A stretch of DNA of 64,000 bases from Oscarella lobularis (Eukaryota; Porifera; Homoscleromorpha; Homosclerophorida; Oscarellidae): assembly GCF_947507565.1 (NCBI RefSeq), contig NC_089184.1, positions 1,054,001 through 1,118,000 of the forward strand, given 5' to 3'. The notes beneath the pieces are model-generated. The model was not told where the DNA came from, made no database searches, and worked only from the letters and a program-made list of their open reading frames with translations. Of this stretch, positions 48,161 to 58,810 are shown in pieces; position 1 is the first letter of the stretch; every line of letters begins with the position of its first letter. The translations under genes were made by a program, and so were the position numbers.

Positions 48161-49439
48161 ATGGATCCAGCCAAATCTGCAGGAATCGACACGGATAGCA
48201 TGACGCTTACCCGCTTTGTTCTCGAAGGACAAAAAGAGCACCCAGACGCAACTGGCGACCTCACCATTCTCTTGAACGCCTTGCTCACAGCCATAAAGGC
48301 CGTTTCGACGGCCGTGAGACGAGCTGGCGTATCAGATCTGTACGCACAGGACGTAAACGCGACGAAAATCGATCCTCTATTTCAGATTTGGAATCGCCGG
48401 CACGACGAACGTCCAAGGCGAAACGGTGCAAAAGCTCGACGTCCTGTCGAATCAGCTCTTCATAAACATGCTCAGTTCGTCGTACAATGTCGGCGTGATG
48501 ATATCAGAGGAAAACGAGCAGGTGATCGTCGTCGACGAGAAGAGACGCGGAAAATACATCGTCGCCTTCGATCCATTGGACGGATCGTCGAACATCGACT
48601 GTCTCGTCTCAATTGGTTCCATATTTGGAATATACCGTGCTGTAAGAGACAAATTAAATTAAATTAAATTAATTAATTAATTAATGTTCTTTTTCTTGCA
48701 GAAGCACGACGATCATCCAACCGTTGATGATGCTCTCCAGCCCGGTAATCAGATGGTAGCAGCTGGATATGCTCTTTATGGAAGTGCAACGATGGTTGTC
48801 CTCTCGACGGGTGGTCCTGTCAATGGGTTCACTCTCGATCCAGTGAGAGGGAGTTTAAAATAGACGCCTTCGTCAAACGTTTCGTTCTAGAATGTTGGCG
48901 AATTTCTTCTGACTCACAAGGACATGCGCATCAAGCCGCGCGGCAAGATCTTCTCCATCAACGAGGCCTACTCAAAGTACTGGGACCAAGGACTCCACGA
49001 CTACGTCAAACGCTGCAAGTATCCGCCGGTAAAAAGAAAAAGAAATATTACCTTTGTATTGAATTTTTTTTCGTAGGGAGACAAGGCTCCCTACAATGCT
49101 CGATACATTGGATCCATGGTAGCTGACGTTCACCGTACCATCGTGTACGGTGGTATCTTTATGTATCCGGCCCATGCAAAGAGTCCTAGCGGAAAGGTGA
49201 GAGACGCAGAAAGAAAACGCCAATGAAAGAATTCCATGTCTCTACTCTGCTAGCTTCGTCTCCTGTACGAATGCAATCCCATGGCTTACCTTGTCGAGAA
49301 AGCCGGCGGAAAAGCCACTGATGGTCGCCAGCGCATTCTGGATATATGTCCAACGGGTCTGCATCAGCGATCCGGCTGCTATCTAGGCTCCACGGAGGAC
49401 GTCGACGATCTCCTCGCCTGCCTACAAGGAGCAAAGTGA
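48161..49439 (+). CDS. FBP1: Fructose-1,6-bisphosphatase
   Basis: Gluconeogenic enzyme hydrolysing fructose 1,6-bisphosphate to fructose 6-phosphate. Six exons trace cleanly: [40 protein letters not shown]; then the second exon [20 protein letters not shown], the metal-binding EENEQVIVV and [20 protein letters not shown]; then [55 protein letters not shown] (fructose 1,6-bisphosphate contact [11 protein letters not shown]); [20 protein letters not shown]. It ends [11 protein letters not shown]. The N-terminal AMP-site region (GDLT.LLN) is present, so allosteric control is likely. Length about 335 residues is normal. An intron at about 48655 holds an AT-rich tetranucleotide run. Confidence 0.97.
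48654..48686. repeat. AT-rich tandem tract in an FBP intron
   Basis: TTAAA units shading into TTAA units, about 32 bp, within the intron after the exon ending FGIYR. Confidence 0.75.
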
Positions 49440-49568
49440 TTTCAAGACACTGCAATCGATGAACGATTTTATGTAGAAAATAGACTGCAGCACAAAAATA
49501 TACCGCAATAGTTGAGAGAAAAATCGAGAGATTTCTAGTAGAGAAAGGGCGGATAACTCATAAGAACG

Positions 49569-52500
49569 TTACTTGCTTACGTATGACCGTTCTGCGTTCG
49601 CGTGCTGTTGGCGAAAATGGTCGAAGGCCTCGAAATCCGAAGCACTCCAAGCGCTATACACAGCCAAGAGCTGCTGACTCCGCTCGCTCGGCGGAAGGTC
49701 GAAGCTCGCGTTATGTGGCAACGGCGAGTCTTTCGGCACCTTCGGCACAGTCGACGGCGAATTCCGCGGTTCGAGAAACTGCGACGAGATGACGTAGCCG
49801 CCGGTGGCGTACGTCAATTTCTGATCGGACGTGTGCCCATACAATTCCGGCTGATCGATCATTTTCAGTTGACCGGCGAGCACGGTGACGCCGCTTCCGT
49901 GCACGTCGCGTTTCAAAACGAGAACGTCGCCCATGCCGCGCGCAACCCACAGGGCGTCGCCGACGATAAGCAGCGACGTCACTCGCTGCGGCTCGCGCGA
50001 CTTGTGCGTTGACGAGTGAATGACGACCGAACCGTCGGCGGACGCGACGTTTTCCTGCAACGATCCCGACCGGGTTCGACCTCTCAACATCGACCACGAG
50101 TCCAGCGGCGCCGACGCCGACGACTCGACGAAATCTTCGGTTAAATTAAACCACGCGTCTATCGATCCGAGCGACGGCGCTTTAGGTCGTCGTCGCTGAC
50201 GTCGGCCGTCGACGTGCAAGAACTTCTCCTTTTTCTTCACGAGTTTCATCATGTCGACGTAGACGTTCTCGTAGGCGGGCATTTGCACGTTCGTGCCGAT
50301 TCGCGCCGTCATCCAACTGCAGTCGAGAATGGAGACGAGTTGACGCGACGCGATGTCCCACTGGAAGACGAACGGCGCTCGCCTGTCGATTCCGTACACG
50401 CAGCGCTCGTCGGCGACGAGCTGCGTGAGAAACGAGCGCTGCGAGTCGAAGACGGCGAATCGCGTCTTCGGTTCCAACGTCGTCGAGTCGACGACGTGCA
50501 TTTCCTCGCGAAAACTGCCCCACAGTTCGGTTTGATTGCGAACGAGCACGAGAGCCAGACTGGGATAATCTTGACGTATAACTTTCTCCGTACTCAGTCC
50601 CCACGCGTCGACAGCCTTTATTATTGTGAATTTAGTTCATTTTGCCTATTGAGTGACCTCCATGTACCTACCTTTTCTGGTTGACTCATCAGTGGCGACC
50701 GCAGAGCGTTGAAGGACATTTTTCGCCGGAAGAGGTAGAGTGAACCATTCACTGTCGACGCAATGACCGACTTCACGACCGGCTCTCCCTTGGTTTAGTT
50801 AAACAAAGATACAGAGTTGGGTTCGTATTTGCATTATAAGCTGCTTACTGTTCGAGTGCTCTCCTCTTCATCCATCACTGTCACAAACTCAAGAATACAC
50901 TGGCGAACTGGGATGCTTCCGAAACGAGTCACGAGCCCTTTTAACGGCCACCCATACACAGTAACGCACGATTCCTAAAAATCTCTCATCAACTGAAAGG
51001 TGCATGTATGGGTAGATTCAATTCTCACCCTTTCCGCTGCTAGCCACACGCATCCGTCGACATAGACAGCGCTCAGCACCCTCATTCCGTACGTATTCAT
51101 TTGACGAATTTTAAAATTTCCCATTTCGGGAATTAGGAGACTTAGCTTGCTCACGCGACGCCCGTCCTCGTCCGAAGTGTGAGCCCATAGCCACGGACAT
51201 TCCCAACGTGACGACAACGACGACAACGAGGTTGGCAGTCGCCTGCGGTTGACTGATCGAGACCGTTGAAAGGACGATGACGACGACGACGACGGCAACG
51301 GAGATCGAGAGAAGAGGCAGTCGATTTTAGCGAGAATGCCATCTTTGGGACGAGGCAAGCGATGACGAAGGCACAGCGATGCGAAATCGTTTAACTGCAA
51401 TAGAAAAAAAATTTCAGCATAAATTAGATTTGTAATTGACGCACTTCCTGCAGGATTTCCAACGCCGTAGGTCGATTGTGAGAGACACCCTGCCAGCACT
51501 TATACATGATTTCTTCCAGGTGAGGAAGTCCCAAATAGGACATGTGCTTCTTCAATTCAGGTCGATCGCCGCGGTAGACAAGTCGATTGATTTCTTGAGG
51601 ATTCAATACGTGCGCAAAAGGACGAGTGCCAGTAAACAACTCAAAAAGAACCATCCCGTAGGAAAAGATGTCAACCTGAAGAGTCATTATTTGTTATCAA
51701 AAAGGAAATTGAGACAAGACTTTGAGCACCTGCTTATCATAAGCGCTGTCACGATCTTTTTTCTTTATAGCTTCCGGAGCGAGAAAACCGGGCGTTCCTT
51801 CTTCTCCCTTCAGACCTGCAGTAAAAGTCAAAACTACACATGGTATACATAGTCGTATTCTAACCGGCTGTTGTGGAAAAGCGCGATATTCCGTAATCCG
51901 ACAACTTGATGTTGATTGTCTCGCCTGCGCTCAAAGTCCAAACCAATATGTTGTCTGACTTCAAGTCGCGGTAGACAATAGATTGAGAATGAAGATACAC
52001 CAAAGCCTTCACAACCTAAACCCCAAAGTCAGTCTACAAAGACCAGAGGCACATAACCTACCTGAAAGGCAATCCTATACGTCATCTGCGGTCCTAGAAC
52101 AGGTCCTCTCAACAGCGCCTCAACGTTGAGCGATTTATCCTGCTTTTTGATTTCGTTTGCCTTTGTTTCAAGCACGCCACTAAGACTTCCGCCGGGTGCC
52201 AACTCCAAGGCAAAGCAAAGCGGTTTCAGCGAAATGCCCAGCAGTGGAACGATGTTGGGATGACGAAGGTGAGCCAAGACGGTCGCCTCCTGACGAAGCT
52301 CGCGCAAAACGCGAAGAGCCTCTTCGCCGCGCATCTGCAGCTGAGCTGGATTCGTAATCGGAGTATCCGAGGAAAGAGCGGTCGTCAAACGTTTGATGGC
52401 GATAACTCGGCCGTCGTAGTGACCGCGGTAAACTTGACCGGCACCGCCAGATCCGATTTGATTATCTTTCGTCGGTTTGAAGTCGAGGCGGCTCGAAACG

Positions 52501-55500
52501 AGTCGAAACTTGTCCGGCAGATCGGTGAGCATGAGTTCGGGAACGAGGTCGGTCAGCGCCACCGGTTTCTTCGTCGCGGGGCAGATTAGGCCCGTGCCCG
52601 ATTCGACGGCCGTCGCGCAATCTTGAAGCGAGAAGAGATGAACGTTGTAAACGGATGGCCGAGCGGGGTCGGTGTAGAAATAGGGAACGAGACGTTGAAT
52701 GAGAGGACTGCCGTAGACGTCAAATTCGGTGAGACCTACAAAAAAAAACCCACAACGTTTATATACAGTTGGCCGGCCACTTCATGGAAAAGGGTGCTAT
52801 AGTGAGGTTCGGAACCCTATCTCAAGGGGGGGGGGGGGGGGAGTCTCTCTTTGCACTAACCTGGAAACCATTCTTCAATAAGACCGTCGATTTGATCGAC
52901 AACGTAGCCGAGAGCCGAGAAGTCGCCCTTTGTCCACACGGTCACGCTAATGCCCGACAATTGGTCGGGCGACTTGCCCAACTTAAACGCCAATCGATCT
53001 CGCAGAAAGGAATCGTTCTCGAAACTCTGCACTTCGAATTGACCGCAACGATGCACGACAGCCGCTCCAGTTCGCCACAGAACCGTCGTACTACGCGGCG
53101 ACGTCGTCTCCAGCGACCAATCCGCCAAATCGATGTCGTCGACCGCTTCGACTGCCGCATCGAACGACGAAGACGCCGACACGACGTCGCGTTTGCTGTC
53201 GGAAGACGAGCGAATGCAAAAGGGTCGACCTAAGCCGGCTCGTTCCAAGTGAACAACCAAGCGAACGATGAGCCGACTCCAAAATCCGCTCGGTATATAG
53301 CTCATGACGTAGTAGCGACTCGTACGTGCGACGAATTTGTCCGCCTCTCTTTCCTCTTGCTCGTCTTCCTTTGTCTCCTCGTCGCTCTCCTCCAACTCTT
53401 CTTCTTCCATTCGCTGTCGTTTCTTCGTTTCCGCTTCGCTTTCCACCCACTCCCAGCCGTCGATCGACGATTGCCGTTTCCACAGATTGGCAGAGCATTT
53501 CCGTCGCTTTCCACTTTCGAGCACGCCCGGCACGTAGACGCGATCCTCCGGCAGCATGCTCGGCACGAGAAGATGCTCGTCGTCGATGCTGAGAGCAATT
53601 TCGAATCGTTCCAATAGCTGAAGATACTGGGTGATGTATTCCTGAGGATAGCGTTGGCCTTTGAGAATGAACGGCACGTTGCGACGCGCCAGTATTCCGT
53701 TTTGAACGAACGATTGCTTTTCCTTGACAGTGACGACCTGAGCGAGAAGATCGATTAGCCACGTGGGATCGATGAAGTAGAGCGCGTTGAGACGACGCAG
53801 TTGGTCGTCGTAGTGAAGGAGCACGCCAACTTCGTGAAGAAACTTAGCCGCTAGATAAAATAAATTATACAATTTTTTTTGAGTGACGACGAACTATACC
53901 AAGGTGAATCTCTTCTTCGTCGTGTATATCGTTGTCGCCGATTCCTTCGATGACGCTCGTGAATTCGGCTTCGTTGAGAACGGCGTGCAGGCCGGCGTCG
54001 CGACGTCTCTGCGCTTCGCTGCTGACTGCCGACTGCAGAGAAACGTAGCTCTTCGGAACCTGAAGAAAAGAGAGCTAGTGTAATATGACGAGTTTCTCAT
54101 AGTTCTAGTACCAATCGGTGAACGAGTGGTTCCTTTGTGTCCTTGTCCTGAATTCTCATTGCAGCGTCGTAAATGATATGCTGCAATTTGGCGACGCCGT
54201 CGCCGGTCACGTTCGACACGGCGCACATGGCCACTATTTCCGGGTAGCCCTTGACGCTGTAGCGTTCGTGAACACGACGCAGCAGCGCGTCGACTCGCTG
54301 CTCGGCGTCCGGACCGACGAATTTGTCCTTGAACGTGCCAACGACAATGACCGTCGATTCCGGAGCGCGAGCCTGGAGAAAAAAAATCAATCGATTTCGC
54401 TTATTCGCGCCGCGGGGGGTTCGTTCACTTGAATATTTAGCAGCCAAGGCTTCAAATTATCAACTCCTTCCTCTCCCAGAGACAGATTGAAGCAGGCTAG
54501 ATACAAAGTATTGCCGGAAATGAAACACTGGTGAGTGGCGTAGTAAACGACTTGGCCTGCCATATCCCACGTGCTAAGGACAACAGACTGGAAAATAAAA
54601 ATATTCGCATAGGAGTAGGAAAATTATCGTCTGCGTTTCTTTATCACCTTTCGGTAGTCTGAAGCGCGCTTCAGCCTTCCTGTCGATCCTGGATTGTGCA
54701 GGGTCCATTCGTCCACTTTGACGCCAACCGTCGAAACGCTTGGTCCATCGGTGGATACCGTTTCGCCTCTCAGTCTCGCCAGCAGCGTCGTCTTTCCGCG
54801 ATTTTGCAGACCGACTATCATCAGTTTCATTCGATTGTACGGCACCGACTGTCGCAACTGAGCACGCAAATATGCCAAGAGGCGCTTCGTTGATCCCTGC
54901 GGCGAACCTGAGCCGAAAATTACAGAATTTCGACGGTATAGCAGAACAAATGATCATTGATAGAATTACCTGGACGTACGTGACTGGGCACATTCACAAG
55001 GTCAATCCCGCGCAATTCAAGATCCCAACAGCTGGTCAACCGGCCCAGGCCATTCGGCAAACACTGAATGGGATTGCTAAAGAGAGAGAGAGAGAGAGAA
55101 AAAAAGACAAGTTAATTGTTCGCGTTTAGAGTAAGTACTTTCCTACCCGCTCAGTCCAAGCCGAGTCAATGCCGTCAATGTAGTCACCGACTCAGGCACG
55201 ACACCGAGCTGATTGTCATTGAGGAACAGCCTTTGCAGGCAGTTTTTAAACAGCGCCGGAAAGACAACGTTCGCTTCCGCTTGTCTTCGTACGACGTCGA
55301 CGGACGTCAAACTAACGGTCTTACGGGGTGGCTTGTTGTACGTTGGAGACACTGGTAGCAGCACTTCAGTCGCTGAAGTGGTCAACTTATCAATCAACGT
55401 CGTCGTCGTCATCGTCATGCCCAGAAGATTAGAACTCAGGTCCAATTCTTGCAACGACACGCACTTCCAAAACGTCGGATTGGGCAGCTGAGCGATTTGA

Positions 55501-57018
55501 TTGTTGTTGAGCGTCAGGACGGTCAGTTTCGACGCTTGCGTTACGCTGTACGCGATTTCGGTCAACTGATTGTGACTCATGTCCAATTCCTGGAGAATCC
55601 AAGTCGACGTGTGACTGAGAGGAAACGAATCGAGTCGGTTGTGAGAAGCTTTGAATATCTCCTAAAAGAGGGCAATCGCGCAGGGCGAATTCCAACTGAA
55701 TTTTTTCTCTTACAAGGATCGTCGAGCCCCAGTTGAAGGGCAGCTCTTCTAAGTCGTTGTGACTCACGTTGATTTCGCGCAGGTACCTAAGTTCTTCGAA
55801 GTAGCGCGCCGGCAGTCGAACGAGTTTATTACGCGAAACGTCCAATTTCTTTAGCTTGGTGCACGTCCATGCGTCCGTCTCGCTTTCGGGAAGACGATAG
55901 AGTTGATTGCGCGACGCTCGAAGTACGGTCAGATTGGGAAGCGAGAAGATGGCAAAGGGAAGAGACGCCAACTGATTTTGACTGACATTCAAATGAGAGA
56001 GCCTATAGACACCCATCGATTCAATAGATAAATAAATAAATAAAATCCAATCAGAGATCGTGCTTACGTTTCACAGTTCTTGATCGCATCTCCCAAAGAT
56101 CGAAGTTCATTTTTTGATACGTCCAAATCCTTCAAACCGGTCAAACGAAGAAAGAACTCGTTTGGCAACGTCTGTAATTTATTCTCGGACAAATTCATCA
56201 CAGTCACGGCAGCCGCTTGCGCTCCTCCGAACCACGATCCGTGAATTTCCCTCAGCCCCAATCTCTTCCAATCTAAATTCAAATTGCTGACGGCAATCGA
56301 CTCAGTCCCCAACCCATCATCGTCATCGTCATCATCTTCTTCATCATCGTCATTGAACGTGAACAGCAATCTTCCAATAAAATCCCGATGTCGATCGACG
56401 AGCGACGGAACCAACTTGACGCCGTTTCGAACGAGAAATCTCGCCAAGGCGACGTTCTCAACGTTACATGCCGTATCCAAGTAGGCGTGGCTTTCCAGAG
56501 CGCTCAAATCCACTTCGCGTTGTCGAACGAGAAGACGCACGACGGCGAGCCGATTCGATTCGACGGCGACGCGAACGAGAACGTCGCCGACGTCGTCGGC
56601 GAGACGACCTCGCTGAAGAAGAAAGCGCGCCGCTCTCGCGTTGCCGACGCGACACGCGGCGACGAGCGGGGACCCCGACGTCGTCGTCGGCGTTTCGATC
56701 GGCGCGTAGTTGTTTTGTAGAAGGAAATGGAGAAGGGGTTCGCCGATGACGCCCAGATTGACTATTTTCACCAAGACGGCGTTTCGTCGCGCCCTTCCAT
56801 CATCCGGTGTCGATGAGACGGAAAATGCGGCGGCTACTATGTCGTCGATCGTCGTGCAATCGCGCGTTGCCGATGCTAAGTCGGCGATCGGGAGCTGAGC
56901 GAGAAGTCCGGAGTTGTTTAGTATTGCTCGGAGGTCAGCCAAAGTATCTACGTGTCGAAAGTTGAAAGGTAGTCTGTGAGATAAATTGAGTGCACTGACT
57001 GTCTTCTGTTTCTTCCAT
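49569..57018 (-). CDS. LRRK: Leucine-rich repeat kinase (ROCO family, LRRK-like)
   Basis: Large signalling protein. The first exon MEETEDN (57018) joins to [19 protein letters not shown]. Order of domains: ankyrin-like repeats (about 56750-56450), LRRs ([45 protein letters not shown]; 56200-55130), ROC GTPase with P-loop [14 protein letters not shown] (about 54820) and [13 protein letters not shown] ([19 protein letters not shown], about 53840) with an acidic insert of Glu/Asp (about 53390), and kinase with [11 protein letters not shown], lysine in AIKRL, HRD-equivalent VYRDLKSDN and DFG-equivalent DYGISR. The C-terminal 1.7 kb (51.3-49.57) looks like a WD40-type beta-propeller. YRD and DYG variants are also known in LRRK1/2, so they support family membership. 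Ankyrin plus LRR suggests an LRRK1-like layout. Many small exons; not every join was checked. Confidence 0.9.
52826..52841. repeat. Poly-G run in an LRRK intron
   Basis: Sixteen consecutive Gs on the plus strand (Cs on the coding strand) within the intron between the COR and kinase coding parts. Confidence 0.85.
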
Positions 57019-57302
57019 TGGATAGTTTGCAGCAGAACGACGACAGTAGGTCTACCGGAAATTTCGAGACCTAGGCCGTGATAGACGTCGAGTGATCAAC
57101 AGAACGACTTATTTTTAAATTTTGGATTGTAGCTCAGATGTTTCGCCCGCCGCCTACTTCGTCACCAGGTCACCAGGTAGTCTGCCGTACCCAAGTAAAT
57201 ACTGGCTCTGCGCAAGTGCACGAAGACGTTACGACACCCGTAACCAACTGCTGAAAATTCCAATTTCACCGTACGAAGTGTCCTACCTTCATTTTCCTCA
57301 AC
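57019..57302. promoter_or_regulatory. Shared upstream region LRRK / OSTF1
   Basis: 284 bp between divergent start codons. It contains a short tandem duplication TCACCAGGTCACCAGGT near 57162; no TATA box seen. Confidence 0.35.
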
Positions 57303-58483
57303 ATGTCGAAAAAGCCAGCACCAGCACCGCCAAAACCGCGGCCAAAGCCCGGTGAGAAGCTGAACAGGCGATTGGGGGACCCTTTCAGTGGGAAAATAAC
57401 GTCGTCGCGTTCTCGCAGGTCACGTCGACGTTGTTCGAGCCCTCTACAACTACACAGCACAGCACGTAAGATCCTTCCTCACTCCCTAATACCAATTCGT
57501 TTACCCTTTCTTCGGCAGACGGACGAACTGAGCTTCGAAGAAGGCGACACGCTCTACATTCTCGACAAAGTACTGCGTCGGACGCGTTTAAAATGCCTCT
57601 CGCTCATCGCTCGTTGCGTAGAACATACCCGAGAAGGATTGGTGGAAGGGAAAGTGTGGGGATCGTGTTGGCCTTATACCTGTCAATTACAGTGAGCATC
57701 AAAGATTTACTGTTCATACATAATTCATTTCTTGCCTATAGTTGAAAGCAGCACGGAGTCAATAGAGAATCCGTTGCACGAGGCATCTAAGAGAGGTTGG
57801 TCATTGTCAAAGAGTTGGGGCGCGATTTGTAGCGTTATCTCCTTCAGGAAATATTGGATTTCTGCAAGAATGCCTTCAGAACAAAGTAGTAGAAAAAGAT
57901 AATTCAATTTCTTTATCAGATTATTGTTTCTTTAGGTGTCTGTGAATGGGCTTGATAAGGCTGGCTCCACTGCTCTTCACTGGGCCGCCAGTGGCGGTCA
58001 CACAGGTGCCATTCAATAATTTGTTTTCTTGTTTATAATTTGGGATTATAGAATGTGTGGAAATCCTTCTGAAGATTCCCAATATTCAAATTAATGTTCA
58101 AGTAAATAAACTATACTACCTACTGCTCCTATAAGATCCAACCTTTGATCAGAACAAACTTGGGGATACTCCATTACACGGAGCAGCGTGGAAGAATCAT
58201 CCAGCCGTCATTGAGCTATTACTACTGAAGGGTTATATAAAAGAAACTATGGGAGGTATGATTGCATAAAGCAGAGATTCGTATAGGAGCAAAAACGGAC
58301 GTGCGCAACAACGAGAATAAGACACCTTACGAGTTGGCAAGAGCTCCTGAATCAGCTAAACTTCTCAAAGTCAAAAGAGGTAAGCGCGCCTCGTCATTGT
58401 GCTCACCTCTTCTAATACATGTATTCCTTCTTCAAGCTGCTGTGCGGGATGATGACTACGGAGGAGAGGACGATTCTGACTGA
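57303..58483 (+). CDS. OSTF1: Osteoclast-stimulating factor 1 homologue (SH3 + ankyrin)
   Basis: Small adaptor. Exons give MSKKPAPAPPKPRPKPG, then HVDVVRALYNYTAQ and TDELSFEEGDTLYILDK (SH3 start), NIPEKDWWKGKCGDRVGLIP and VNYIE (SH3 end), then STESIENPLHEASKRG, FLQECLQNKVVV, VNGLDKAGSTALHWAASGGH, NVQNKLGDTPLHGAAWKNHP and TDVRNNENKTPYELARAP as ankyrin repeats. It ends DDDYGGEDDSD, matching the acidic ..DDEDSD tail of vertebrate OSTF1. Length about 215 residues is normal. The short exons around 57950-58130 follow conserved text, so joins are secure. In vertebrates OSTF1 binds SRC-type kinase partners and regulates bone cells indirectly; here only general signalling can be inferred. Confidence 0.94.
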
Positions 58484-58810
58484 CATTGTGCTGTTTCCCT
58501 TTTTGCGACTTTGTGCGGTTTAATTATACACGTAGACACTACTAATATCTTGCTCGTTCCATTTGCTTCATACTAAAGAACGACAATGGTCTAAGAATTT
58601 GATAGTGACGTACCTTCATAGCAACAAGTCCTTCGTTTTAAGACAATCTCGTTACTGCATAAAAGACGGTGGAAAAAACAAAACGTCAACTATTAACACG
58701 CGCATACAACAGCGGTGGATACCCATAAATAGACACTGGGAGAGTTGCAGTATGAAACGCCAACGAATTCTACCCCTCTGTTCTACACTAGCTGAATTCC
58801 CCTTCTTACT
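58484..58810. other. Convergent 3' flanks of OSTF1 and the PH-domain gene
   Basis: 327 bp between the two stop codons. A plus-strand frame (58563-59489) enters the neighbouring gene but is its antisense shadow. No AATAAA on the plus strand is evident just after OSTF1; nothing else recognised. Confidence 0.5.
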
